From assembly GCA_027886185.1 (NCBI GenBank), contig WOAB01000893.1, forward strand, positions 806,001 through 870,000: a DNA stretch of 64,000 bases, read 5' to 3'. The stretch is from Rheum nobile. Its lineage: Eukaryota > Streptophyta > Magnoliopsida > Caryophyllales > Polygonaceae. This document shows, in pieces, positions 46,436 to 57,281 of the stretch (positions are counted from its first letter, which is position 1; each line of letters opens with the position of its first letter). Made by a program: the position numbers and the translations under genes. Below the pieces are notes generated by a model. The model ran no database searches and was not told the DNA's origin. It saw only the letters and a program-made list of their open reading frames with translations.

Positions 46436-46563
46436 AGAAATTGCGGCGGTCGCCGTAAGGAGGGCGGCGGGCGCCGTAATTACGGCGGGCGCCGCGATTA
46501 AACGGCGGTCGCCGTTCTCAAGTCGTGGCCAACTTTCTTGGTGAGGCATTTACGGCGGGCGCC
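46436..46563. repeat. GC-rich palindromic repeat cluster in the Athila-like element
   Basis: Five cores of the form ggcggtcgccgt or ggcgggcgccgt lie within about 130 bases, separated by 10-25 bases of AT-richer sequence. Each core is a near-perfect palindrome. It is non-coding and lies between the protease frame and the 3' LTR. The same core recurs inside the coding region at about 47886-48110. Confidence 0.85.
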
Positions 46564-46815
46564 GTGAACTCCTTCTTCACTTTTTCGCGCTTCCTGCAGG
46601 TTAGTTCAACACAAAAACTAAAAGAAAAACAATAGAAATTGACTAAGGGAAGGAAAATAAACTACCAAATCTCGGGTTGCCTCCCGAGCAGCGCCTTGGT
46701 TAATGTCGTTGGCTCGACATACTACTCGAAAAACCTCAATCCATATCATCAGGCTCCTTAGGAACCTTCTCTATCCATACCTCATTCCTGAACCAATCAT
46801 GGAAAGGTTTGAACC

Positions 46816-49533
46816 TTAGACGTACTTCCTCTTCAACGGCTTCTTCATCTTGACCTTCTTAGTCGCGTCTACCCCATGCTTAGATCGATTAGGGGGGTGT
46901 TTAGCCTTGACTTCAGAGACCTGCACTAAAGAGGGAACGAGCTTCTCGCTCGGAGTTAGCAGTAAAGGCGATTTGCCTGGTAGCTCTGGAGGGAGCTTAT
47001 AGCAAGCGTCCCACTCAGCAACACCTTCCTGCAAGTCAGTAGATATAGCAATATCCAAGCTAGAATCAACAATAGGTGGTGTGCCATCTAGGCGGTCCTC
47101 ATCAAAAATATCTTGTACCACAGGCTCAAGTACATCAATTGCACACAAAGAATGACCATCAGAGGGGAATTTCATGGCTTCATAGATGTTATAATTAATG
47201 GTTTGGCCATCAAATTCCATAGTCAAGGAACCAGTACTCACGTTGATTTTAGTGTTGACAGTTTTCAAAAAGGGTCTCCCTAACAGAATAGGGGCTATAT
47301 ACATATCATGTTCCATATCAAGCACATAGAAGTCAGCAGGAAAAGTAAGATCACCAACCCTAACCAAAACATCCTCCAATATTCCTATAGGACGCACACT
47401 AGATCTATCAGCTAGCTGAATGGAAATTTTGGTCGCATGCATGGGTCCTAATCCTAAGGATTCACAAAGAGATGAAGGTAAAACATTTATGGAAGCACCC
47501 AAATCTAACATAGCTTTATTGAACTTGGTACCTCCAATGGTGACGGGGATGGTGAACATACCTGGGTCGCCACATTTTTTGGGTAAGCGTTTCTGAAAAA
47601 TCGCAGAGACATGCTCGCTTACCTTCACCTTCTTCTTGCTGTTCCTATCATGATTCCTCTTTGTGGTGCACATATGCTTCAAGAACTTGGCATAACGAGG
47701 GACAGACTTGATCAAATTTAGGAGAGGGATGTTGACCTCAACGTTTCTGAACATCTCAAACATGTCCTTGTCCTGCGCAAGTGGCTTGGTACGCTTCAAA
47801 GCAGACGGAAATGGTGCAACAGGCTTCCACTCAGGAAAAATTGGAGGTACATACTCCTTCTCAGCCTCAGCATCGGCTTCAGAGGGGCGGCGGGCGCCGT
47901 AGGAAGTGCGGCGGGCGCCATGAACATCACCAGAAAGTTCGAAGTTTGGCTCACCGTCACGGCGGGCGCCGTGATAAGTGCGGCGGTCGCCGCAATTTTT
48001 ATCAGACAAGTCGAGAGCAGGGTCATTTTCACGGTGGGCGCCGTGGTCTTCACGGCGGTCTCCGTCGATGTCACGGAGGGTGTCGTAAGTTGCACAGCGG
48101 TCGCCGTCGCTGTTCTGTTCCAGCTCTTGATCCGCTTCCTTGTTGACCTCAGAATCATCATCTTCGAGCCTCTTCCCGCTCCTCAGAGTCATAGCACTGA
48201 CATTCCTAATATTCGGGTTCACTTCCGTTTGAGATGGAAGTTTACCAGAAATCTTCGCGTCAAGCTTGCTCACCACCTGAGAGATGTGGCCAAATTGCCT
48301 TTCCAAGTTTTGAATGCTGGATTGTGTAGTCTCTTGGAACTACAACTGGTTCTTAGACAGCTTAGCAACATTCTCATTGAGGTTTACGTGGCTCTGCATC
48401 AGCATCTTCATCATATCCTCCATAGACGAGGACGGATTCGAACTCTGCCCTTGAGGTTGTGGCACAAATGGTGGCCTAGGTTGTTGAGGATGACCCTGTT
48501 GTTGCACTTGGCCTTGATTCTGTTCTGGGTCTCTCCATCTGAAGTTGGGATGATCCCTCCAACCAGGGTTGTATGTACTAGAGTAAGGATCATGCCTGGG
48601 CCTCTGCTGATATCCTCTTACTGCATTCACCTCCTCTTGTAGAGTGGGGCACGAGTCAGTAGGGTGCAAGTCGTCGTGACAAATCTCATAGGCCTTGGCC
48701 TGCTGAGGTGTACCTTTCAGCTTCAGACGCCTCACCTCCTCTCTCAGCACATCAAAATCAGCTTGATCAATTCTTGATTGAGAGCTAGCAACGACCAAGC
48801 TTTGGGAACCTCTCCCACTGTACTGTCTAGAATCATCTGCCAAAGTAGCAAATATCTCTAGGGCCTCTTCATAAGTCCTCTTCAGAATATTTCCACCACA
48901 TGAAGAGTTCACCATTCGACGGTCATCTTCACGGAGTCCTCCATGTAAATAGAGAATTAGATCATGTTTTTCGTAACCATGGTAGGGACAACTCTTCACC
49001 AGCTTCTTGAAGCGTTCATAATAATCATAGAGAGACTCATTAGACAGTTGCTCTACGTTGCAGATCTTCTTCTTGAGTTGATTGGACTTGATTGCTGGAA
49101 AGTATTTATCAAGAAACACCTTCTTCAAATTCACCCAAGTAGTGATGCTTCCTGGCGGTAAAGAATGATACCAGTCCTTTGCTGAGTCCTTCAGAGAAAA
49201 GGAAAAGACTCTCAACCTCATCTGATCTTCAGTAATCTCATATGGCCTCATACTGGTGCAGACCTCAAGGAACTCATCCAGGTGCTGAATAGGATCCTCA
49301 AGCGGGGTTCCACTGAATTTCGAGAGTAAATGGACTACTCCTGTCTTGAGCTCAAATTTAATCCCTTCACCCAGAGTAGGGAATTGCACAGCACGAGTAG
49401 ATTGCTCCAAGTTAGGAGATGTCAAAGACTCAAGTGTAACACGAGCTGCCATCCTGCGAGCTCGAAGAAAAGTTCTTTCGATTTCTGGATCAAAAGCTAG
49501 AGGTAGATTATTAGTAACACGGGTGTGAACCAT
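46816..49533 (-). pseudogene. gag-protease polyprotein of the Athila-like element, one in-frame stop
   Basis: The frame runs from ATG 49533 (MVHTRVTNN) to the stop at 46816, about 906 codons, with one in-frame TAG at 48340-48342 where the flanking reading (KNQL*FQETTQSS) suggests a former Gln. The gag core is of the Athila type (RLRVFSFSLKDSAKDWYHSLPPGSI, LYDYYERFKKLVKSCPYHG, HDDLHPTDSCP). A Gln/Pro-rich region and NLERQFGHI follow. A segment with repeated GARR/GDRR words comes from the GC-rich palindromes (47886-48110). The protease has MLDLGASINVLP as its active site. The frame ends MKKPLKRKYV, where RT would normally begin. The stop could be a point mutation or, less likely, a readthrough site. 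Confidence 0.88.
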
Positions 49534-49591
49534 AAGATAGGTTCACGCCAAGATTGGCACACAAATCACACACACAAAATAGATTATTGCC

Positions 49592-49609
49592 TCCCCGGCA
49601 ACGGCGCCA
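49592..49609 (-). other. Primer binding site of the Athila-like element
   Basis: Minus strand TGGCGCCGTTGCCGGGGA, complementary to the 3' end of plant Asp tRNA and typical of Athila elements. It lies three bases from the LTR edge at 49613. Confidence 0.9.
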
Positions 49610-49612
49610 ATT

Positions 49613-50907
49613 TGATAACAGGAATTTGTCGTTCTAATTCCTACTATGCAAAATATCCAAACAAACCCTAAACCGTAGTCCTAGGTAAGTAAAGGTCGAA
49701 TCCACAGGGAGGCGGATGTCTATCTAAATATGCAATTCGTATGTTAATCAGAAGTAACCAAAAGGGGGGGTTTTGTTTGTTTAAGTAATCTAAGCGTGCA
49801 AAGGCAAGATAAACTAAAGATGATGAAATCAGTGATGGAAAAAGCACTTAGTCAAACAACATCCGCTATTCGTATGACAAGTTGATCCTAGATACTCATT
49901 CAAAATCTCATGCAATGGAAATTCCAATTCCTTTTCAGATATAACTAATAGCACAACCAGATACTATTAGCACTAACTAATTAAACAACCCTGAAACTAT
50001 CAAGATTCAGTTTAACAGCAGCCTTATGGATAGGAATATAGTTGGATACAATTCTAGCATAAAACAACCAGCTTTTATCCTAGAATGTAAATCAGTTCTC
50101 TTCTGCATAAGACTAGCACAACCAGATACTAGTACGATGCAGTTGCTACTCTGAAATAGATATGCTCAACCAGTAACAATCTAGATCTAGCAATAAACCA
50201 ATAACAACAAACCCTAGATGATCAGACTAGAGATTATCAATATCAATCATAAGCAACTTAAGCAAGAGAAGAGATAAAAACCATGCAATAGATTAAGAAC
50301 GAGAATCTCACAATTGAATCAAAACGAAAGCTTCAGCGTCTGACTAAGCCAAGGAGGCTTAGTTCTTCATAACGTAGAATGGGAATTAGGGTTCCAGAGA
50401 GAGATTATAGATGATAGGCAAACAAGCCTTTTCTCAACCCTAATATACTAAAGGAAATAAAGTCTAAATTAACCTAAAACGAAATAATAAAATAATAATA
50501 ATTAAACAAACGAAAGCAGGGAAATTAATCCCGTTCTCGGCCTTGAATTCTCGTTCAGCACTTGCTCCACACGGCCCAACTCCAGCAAACATCTCGTCAG
50601 CGGCGGCCCATCACATGCAACAATCAGGTCGCCTACGTCATGGTGACATCACGGTCGAATTGCTTCAATTCTCCAACTTCAATTTGACGCAGCTTCTCGC
50701 GCTTCACTTCACGCGTGGGCTCCAACCTCCTTTTGGGCCTTTATTTAATTCGGCCCATCATCCTTTTAATTCCAGCTTCACGTGGCCTGTTAATCTCCAA
50801 ACTTCGCCCCCACACGCCATGCACATGAATGTGTCTAAATCTACCCGAATGGCACCAATAAAACCTCTAATGACTCTTACTTAAGCCCTACAAAGTAGCG
50901 CTTATCA
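49613..50907 (-). repeat. 5' LTR of the Athila-like element (right copy)
   Basis: This 1295-bp LTR starts TGATAACAGG next to the primer site and ends CTTATCA before the CCTAC duplication. It is collinear with 43996-45292. Confidence 0.9.
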
Positions 50908-50918
50908 CCTACATCACG

Positions 50919-50931
50919 TGGTATCAGAGCT
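50919..50931 (+). other. Primer binding site of element C
   Basis: TGGTATCAGAGCT begins two bases after the end of the left LTR. It matches the initiator-Met complement except for the last base. Confidence 0.8.
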
Positions 50932-51989
50932 AGCAAGGTAATGCTAAAAAAATTGGCTTTTAAGTTAAGGAAAATCCAGTTGGCAAGCCTAGAAGTCAAG
51001 CCCTAGGTTCTGCGTCTTGTGTCTTTGTGTTGCATCTTTGAGTCTTGTTTTTGAGTCCGGTTCTTTGTCTTGTGTTTGAGTCGTGTCTTGTTGATTTTCC
51101 TGAGTTCATTGGCTGTGTTTTTGGGAGGAGAAACCAAGAGAGAGCCGAGCCTAAGAGAGAATCCAAGTGGTTAGTTAGTTCCTACATTTTAGGGATTTGT
51201 TGTTGGGGTTGTTGTGGACCGATTTTGTGGTTGTTGCAGCCCTTGAATTGCTCCATTTTTGTTGTTTATTTTTTTTTGTCGTGATATTCAAAAAATGCTG
51301 GAGTCTTGGTCGTGTCTCTTGGTTGCAAACTATCCTTGAATTTGCATGACACTTGCGCTAGAATTAAGCCTCAACGTCTAGGATACGGGAAAGGCTCGAT
51401 TGCTATTAATTGGATTGTGTTGTTCAAATTGTAAAGTATAATTGCTTCCATTTAGACGTCTATATTCAGTCCTAAAAGAACGAGAGAAGAAGTATTGCAT
51501 TGCATCAAGGGAAAAGTGGTTGATTTCGGAAACACACGGCCTATTAACAAGAGGGAAGGCCATAGAAAATGTGAATCAACACCTTGAAAAGTTCAAAAAA
51601 GAAAATTTCTGCATTTGGTCGTGTGATTTAATTCAGTTTGTGTACACAAGTTCTCCATTTGTAAAGCAATTGAGCTTAATAGCTTCCTTGACGTTGTTTG
51701 CTTGATTGTTGTTCAAGTGTCTCAAGTTCTTGTGTTGTTTGCTGCTACTTCTTTTGTTCATTTTATTGAGTCTAGGGACCTTAAGCCTTGCCTAATTAGG
51801 AGTGTTTGCTTGCTGAAAAGTCTTGGCTTTAAAACAAGTTTAGAGCTCCTTGCTAGCTTAGGGTCCATTGAGTAGTCTAGTGTCTTTGAGGATTTCTTCC
51901 TTGGTTGCCTTTTGTTGTCTCTTTCATGTCAAGGACATGTCAAGACAAGAACTAAAGGAGATGTCTAACATGGGTCACATTCCCCGAAA
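50932..51989 (+). other. Internal leader of element C, non-coding
   Basis: No supportable coding sequence. The stretch is rich in cttgtgtttgagtcgtgtcttg-like words (landmarks gtcttgtg, gagtcttg), as in untranslated leaders of LTR elements. Confidence 0.4.
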
Positions 51990-52250
51990 TAGGGATGGGC
52001 AAAAGTAGACCGGACCAGAAATTTACGGTCCGAGAATTTTATATTTCCGGTCCGGACCGTAAAAATTAAAAAGAATGTTAAACATTTTTGGCGTAATTTT
52101 TACGGTCCGGTCCATAATTTTTACGGTCCGGTCCGGCCCGGACCGTAATTTTTACGATACGGACCGTAATCAAACAATTTAAATGTTGGAAATTATGAAA
52201 TCCGGTCTTCCCGGTCCGCCGATCCGGACCGGACCGGATGCCCATCCTTA
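51990..52250. mobile_element. hAT-type MITE with perfect 8-bp target duplication, inside element C
   Basis: The 8-bp repeat CCCCGAAA flanks the element (51982-51989 and 52251-52258). The termini are TAGGGATGGGCA and, read inward from the right, TAAGGATGGGCA. The 261-bp body consists largely of TTTTTACGGTCCGG words in both orientations and can form a long hairpin. It is younger than the copy of element C that it sits in. Confidence 0.9.
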
Positions 52251-52409
52251 CCCCGAAAGGACTTCTTTTACTTTCGGGCCCATGGAGCTTCAAATAGGGA
52301 GGCTCACTATCTTGCTCAACAAGAAGCTAACCCATACATGAGGTACGAGCCTAGTCCTTATTGTTACAACTCTCAATATTATTCAGCTAACCAATATGTG
52401 CATCCTAAG

Positions 52410-53260
52410 TGATGTGACCATGGGTCACCCCTCAAGGACATGCCAAAGTCGGTTCAATGAAGAGGAAGAAGCAATCGAGCTGCATGGATGTGACCATGGG
52501 TCACCTCAGTAAAAGTGTTGTATCTTCTTATTCCCAACTCCGATCACTCTCAAATTTTGAGGAGTGAAACTAGACTTCAAGATCTATCTCTGGGCGTTGG
52601 AATCACTCCATTCCGATCACGGACGGGAGATAACGAACCTTCTGAAACTAGGCCAGAAACTGTCTCCGCGGAAGATGTTTGATTTGTGTTTGTTGTTTAG
52701 TTATTTTTAATTTCGTTAATTAATTACTTAGTTGTAGCTAGTTAATTATTGTTTTTGTTATTTTCGTAATTAATTAACTAGGTAATTAACTAGTTAGTTG
52801 TTGTTTTTGTAATTTTCGTAATTCATTAATTAGGTAGTTAGTTAGTGATCTAAGTCGTGGTATTAGTGTTAGGTTAGTGGAGTTAATTTATGTATTTTCC
52901 TATTTTGTATTGGTGCCTATTTATTGGTAGCCGAGAGCTTTGTAATTGTTAAGCTTGAATTGGAGATTAAAAAAACGTGAGTGTTTTGTTCATTTGAGCT
53001 TCATTGGACGATGGCTTCAAGGTGTGTGATATCCTTGAGTGTCTTAGTCTTGTTTCGGTGTGTCGTATCCAAAACCCCTTTGGTGTGTCATATCCGAAGG
53101 CGGTTGGGTATTCTTGGTGTGTCGTATCCATGAGTGTTTAACCTCGTCTCATGGTTCTTGGTGAGTTGCATCCGAGGGTTGAGAGATACTTATCCCAAAC
53201 TCTTCATGAACCTCGTTCATGAGAGTTATATCCATTTCCCGTTTTGAGTTAAATCTCCAT
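52410..53260 (+). repeat. Rearranged LTR-like fragment inside element C
   Basis: The phrase gatgtgaccatgggtcacc (52412 and 52488) resembles the LTR start of element C. The stretch 52515-52660 (ctcaaatttt-gagg, aaactagacttcaagatctatctc) parallels the end of that LTR. The stretch 53010-53240 repeats GTGTGTCGTATCC-like words about seven times, like the GTGAGTCATATCC words in the LTR near 43585-43650. It may be an old diverged LTR inserted and reshuffled here. Confidence 0.5.
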
Positions 53261-53442
53261 CAAGCTATTGTTTAGAGTCACATAAAAATACATCAAATGT
53301 CCTATCTAAGAGAGCTTAGCTGAGAGATTGCAAAACCAAAGTCTTGGCGCCCTTCGTCTTATACTGTACGGATCTTGGCATGTGCATACGCACAACACTA
53401 AGGGAGCATATGGTTCACCTAATCCGCATGTTAGCACACCCC

Positions 53443-53445
<3 letters not shown>

Positions 53446-53539
<94 letters not shown>
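53446..53539 (+). repeat. (AG)47 microsatellite
   Basis: An uninterrupted 94-base AG run. Long frames of alternating Arg and Glu across it are composition artefacts. Confidence 0.98.
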
Positions 53540-53541
<2 letters not shown>

Positions 53542-53602
53542 TCAACCGCCTTGGCTTAGGACACGTGACATCGTGTGTGTCATGTGTGAAGGGAGATGAC
53601 AC

Positions 53603-54745
53603 TTGGCTGAAATCTGTCCCAACCAGTACTACACCTACAAGGACGTACAACCCCTTCTGAGTGAAGTCTTGGTTGGTTCTTGTAAGAAAGAGGACGTCCA
53701 GTTGAGTTCTTGCAATGAGTCTTTACAAGAGGAAGAGCCCTCCCAAGATGAAGAAGAGCTCAAGGGAGAATCAGGTCAGCCCTCCACTCTAATGGGAGAA
53801 GAGCTTAGTCCAAGGAGAAATGAGGAGGAAGTTGAAGCACCATCCCTCCCTACTACAAGAGGCAATCGTTTGCCCATCATTGTGCGTAGCTCCCTCCAAT
53901 CTTTGGCTACTCCATGGACGGACCTGACCCACAAGGTTCCTTCAAGCTTGCCTTTCCTACTCCAAGAAGAGGTTGAAGCTAAGGATGTTGAGCAACCCAA
54001 GAAATCAGTTTTCAACCAAGAGAAGAAGGATGTGCCAATGGAGACTAATACAAGGGAAGTATCACTTATCTCTACCTATTCAATTCTATCTCTTGAGTTT
54101 GAAAATGAGCATATAATTCCATGTAGGACAATACACATGAAGAAATCAGTCCTTGCATGTAAAACTAGATATTCTTGTGTGCATCAAAGTTCTCTAGCAC
54201 AAAACATGTCTTATGGAATGCATCTTGTTTATAATATGATCATTATGTCCATGCATGTATGTTATATCGATCCTTGCATCACTAAGCATATACATAGAAC
54301 TAGGAAGAAGAGTGGAATAATGTGTGCATGCATGCTTGGATATCATGTAGTCATTGGAAGATGTGTGCTTACATTCTTAAAATTGTGTGGACGAGTTAAA
54401 GGGCCTCATTTTGCCATTGTTGTTATGCATAGGTCCTCTAAGAAATCTGAATTCATTGCATGCTCTCAATTTAATAATGCATCTTATGTTACTAACCCTT
54501 TTATTGACCAAGTTGTGGAGTTGCATGGAGTTTCCAGTGCTTTGATTTCAGGTCAAGAAGAGAGGTTTGTGAGCCATTCAAAGCTGAAATCCGAAGAAGT
54601 CCCCTTTGACCCTATAGAGCAAGACGTCCAACATGTGGCTGAATCGGTTCATGCCTTAATGGAAGAAGATGAAGACCTTGATGAGTTGGATTCGAGGTCG
54701 GATCCCTTTCAAGAAAGGGACGATGATGTGACTATGCCCCATTAA
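53603..54745 (+). pseudogene. Degenerate pol remnant of element C (integrase-like end)
   Basis: The frame of about 380 codons begins with Glu/Ser-rich sequence of unknown origin. Near 54400-54560 it has IVVMHRSSKKSEFIACSQ followed by VVELHGVSSALIS and FVSH. This parallels the integrase core of Ty3/gypsy (VVDRFSKMAHFIAC, then VVRLHGVPxxIVSD), but the catalytic Asp of the SD motif is lost. The frame ends just inside the right LTR (DPFQERDDDVTMPH), as often happens in this group. Reverse transcriptase, RNase H and most of integrase are absent. No independent function is likely. The first codon near 53603 is not a strong start. Confidence 0.6.
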
Positions 54746-55710
54746 GAGCCTAGAGAGAGCCCGGGCGACCGAGATGGCTCAAGTGTATAAGATGGAATTC
54801 AAGTCAATCAAGAAGAGCTTCCTCCCGAGCCATCACTAAGGCTCGAGTCAAGCATCCAAGTGGGCTCGAGTCAAGTCAATCAAGGGAGCTCAAGAAGGGT
54901 TCTTTGAACATGAAAGTCCTTCCAAAGCCTCGGAGCCCTCAATCAAGCGTCAAAGGAGCTCGTTTCTCTTATTGTGGCGTGTCCGAGTGCATGATTTATA
55001 TTTGAGTTTTTCCTATGGGTTTTATGACATTTTTAAGACTTGGTTTAAGCTTGTTTTTAGTGTTTAATTTCAGTTTGGCCGTGTGAGCCTTGTTGGGCCG
55101 GCAGCCCATTAGAGGCCTTAGGCCTTAGACGTTTTCCTTCCTTGTTTTTGCCTATAGAGGCAACTGCTCCCTCATTTCAAAAGAAGACAACATTGATTAA
55201 TAATGAAATTACAGTTATTGTGTTCTTGAGAAAGCTCTCTTTTTCTTCTTCTTGTTCGTGAGTCATATCGAGCAAACCGGTCTTGTTTCAAGGGTGAGTC
55301 ATATCTCTTGAATCTCGATCTCTCCTAAACTTGAGTGGTGAGTCATATCCACAAGGATGTTAGGTGCCTATCCTTCATTAAATCCATCACCATCCATCTT
55401 CCCTTCACGAACCCTATCCAAACAATTCATCTCGCTGAATTCCTTCACGGAACTCTCCGCGACGTCTCAGTAAAATCACCATAACTATTGATTCCCAGAT
55501 CCGTTCATTCTCAAATTTGTAGAGCTTAAACTAGACTTTCAGATATATCTCCTCGATTTTGAATCATTTAATTTGGAGGTTGGATCCGAGAGAATGATCC
55601 CGTGGAAGTCCGTACGGAATTCTGGAATCTGGCTGTCGTGAGCCCTTGCGTTTGGAGACGACTAAGAGCAACACTTTGCACCGAGTCATCCTTGATCCTA
55701 TCCTACATCA
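54724..55710 (+). repeat. 3' LTR of element C
   Basis: This 987-bp LTR is collinear with 43014-43995/50913-50916. It starts TGATGTGACTATGCCCCA, overlaps the pol frame by 22 bases, and ends TCCTACATCA. Confidence 0.9.
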
Positions 55711-56278
55711 CGACGAATCTTCGAGACACTAAGGTTTTAGATACGTATTAATTTAAATAAAGCGAAATGTTATAAGACCTAAATTGGTTGTCCGGTTTGA
55801 TCGGTCATGATCGTTTTACATCTAAATAAGATATTATATAGCATATTTAAGGGATTAATCATAATACTCACAAACAACTAAATATGATCGTTTTACATCT
55901 GAATAAGATATTATATGACCTTTTTAAGGGATAAATCATAATACTCACAAACAACTTGATACTGGATATAAACTTGTTATAAGACGTTGCAACACTTTCA
56001 ACAACATGGGAGGGTTCTTTGTCTTTTCCTTTGGTGCAACCCTTTCTTTTTTTCAGCATGAGGATTTAGTTTGTCAAATACATGCTTTACATGGAATTGC
56101 AGTTGTTAAAGATTTTTTTGTATCATCTTGAATTGCTTGGACTTGCCGAAATCAGCTTCTTTTTCAAGAGTTACCTCCAAATATTCCTTTGCTTAGAGAT
56201 GGATTTTAAAGGTTGGTTCGGGAATTTGATCAGGTTAGTTGCAAGAATCTACTAATCAAGAGAATCACAGATGTGATT
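55711..56278. other. AT-rich intergenic stretch with a 77-bp tandem duplication
   Basis: The unit atgatcgttttacatct starts at 55807 and 55884 and carries ataatactcacaaacaact near its end in both copies. No gene is seen. Confidence 0.6.
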
Positions 56279-56560
56279 GTTGGTGGATCACGATGGGAAG
56301 CCCCGCCAGTGGGAGTTGTGAAGGATTAATTCTGATGCTACAACAATATGTAATGGGGTCGGCATCGAAATTGTGTTGTAATCATCAGGGGCGAGTATTG
56401 CGAGCAAAAGTTATGCATTTTGATTATGAGTGGTCAACTTGTATTGCAGAGGTCTTGGCTGTGAAATGGGTGTGGAGGAAGCAATTCTTCGAGGCTTCGA
56501 TCGTATCATTTTGGAAACTCATGCACTTCTTGTAGCTAAAGATTTCTATATGTTTAATGC
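56279..56560 (+). pseudogene. RNase H-like domain relic (LINE type)
   Basis: Pieces in different frames give a WEAPPVG start near 56293, NSDATTICNGVGI near 56325, GRVLRAKVMHFDYEWSTCIAEVLAVKW at 56391-56470 (quoted only as the landmarks GRVLRAK and CIAEVLAVKW), and GVEEAILRGFDRIILETHA near 56468-56525. This is the order of the RNase H domain found at the C-terminus of plant LINEs and related genes. At least two frameshifts break it. No reverse transcriptase is nearby. Confidence 0.6.
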
Positions 56561-57281
56561 TTTTTATTGCTTATGTTGATTTAGTTTGAGAATATAGTAG
56601 CGCTCTTTGTTTGTGTTTTAACTTTTTTCATATTAGACATGTAAAAAGAAAAGGAAATTCTATAACTCATTTTCCTGCTCGTACAGTCCTAGCAGTAGGT
56701 GATGAGTAACTTTTATGCAGTTCTCCCACAAAACATTACAAACCTGGTGGATTTAGACTTATGTGAATAATATTTATACTGCTTTAAAATAAAAACTTGT
56801 TAATTAGCACCTATGGTTGACGTGGACTAGAGTAGCGTGGTTGATTGGTGGAAGGTCGAAGGGAATAAATAAGTAGAGGATGAGAAAAAGGTAAAATGAA
56901 TGTATTGTGAAGGTATCGTGATTATTGAGTGATATTATCAAATTTCAATTTGATTTTCAATATCTAACCAAATATTTGATATTCTCCTTAAAATCTTAAC
57001 TAAGTACTAGGTTTCTTTTGTAGATAAGTAATAGATGAGATAATCGGTTGGGAGTGAGGGACAAGTATATTACCTAAATGGATCAAATTACCTTCTACTA
57101 CTTATCCTTTACACATTGAGTTTTTTTTCCTTTAAGATAACAATTTTTTAGCTTAAATTGAAGCGATTTCTTTTAAAGTATTCCATAATTTATTTTTGAA
57201 AAATCGTTAGTGTTAAATTGTGTGCCTTATTAAAATTTAGTGGAAAAATGGGAAACTAGATGTTTTCTATTCAAACTTACA
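56561..57281. other. AT-rich intergenic stretch
   Basis: I see no gene, clear repeat or RNA here. Confidence 0.4.

Larger units (their letters stand above)
43996..50907 (-). mobile_element. Athila-like LTR element encoding gag and protease only
   Basis: LTRs 43996-45292 and 49613-50907 (TGATAACAGG...CTTATCA) are flanked by a perfect CCTAC duplication (43991-43995 and 50908-50912). I counted about 25 differences between the LTRs by eye, so the insertion is rather young. The primer site fits Asp tRNA. Coding is on the minus strand: one gag-protease frame, then 1.5 kb without any reverse transcriptase, RNase H or integrase. Such an element needs a helper for its replication. Confidence 0.92.
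43014..55710 (+). mobile_element. LTR retrotransposon C, carrying a nested Athila-like element
   Basis: The left LTR is 43014-43995 plus 50913-50916, interrupted by the Athila-like insertion; the right LTR is 54724-55710 (987 bp). Both start TGATGTGACTATGCCCCA and end CCTACATCA. The primer binding site TGGTATCAGAGCT (50919-50931) fits initiator-Met tRNA. The 3.8-kb internal region has only one long frame, a degenerate pol end (53603-54745), so the copy is non-autonomous. It also contains a hAT MITE, LTR-like debris and an (AG)47 tract. The LTRs differ at few sites. No clean target duplication: CCGAA precedes and CGACG follows. Confidence 0.88.

Noticed and set aside
46436..46563. A CRISPR-like array (short repeats with spacers)
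   Set aside because: Repeats are short GC palindromes with irregular spacing in a plant retrotransposon; no cas genes or constant repeat length.
53328..53660. Long frames of alternating Arg-Glu or Leu-Ser on both strands
   Set aside because: They are the translation of the (AG)47 microsatellite, not genes.
43009..55715. A target duplication for element C
   Set aside because: CCGAA before and CGACG after do not match; at most a partial CGA, so I do not claim it.
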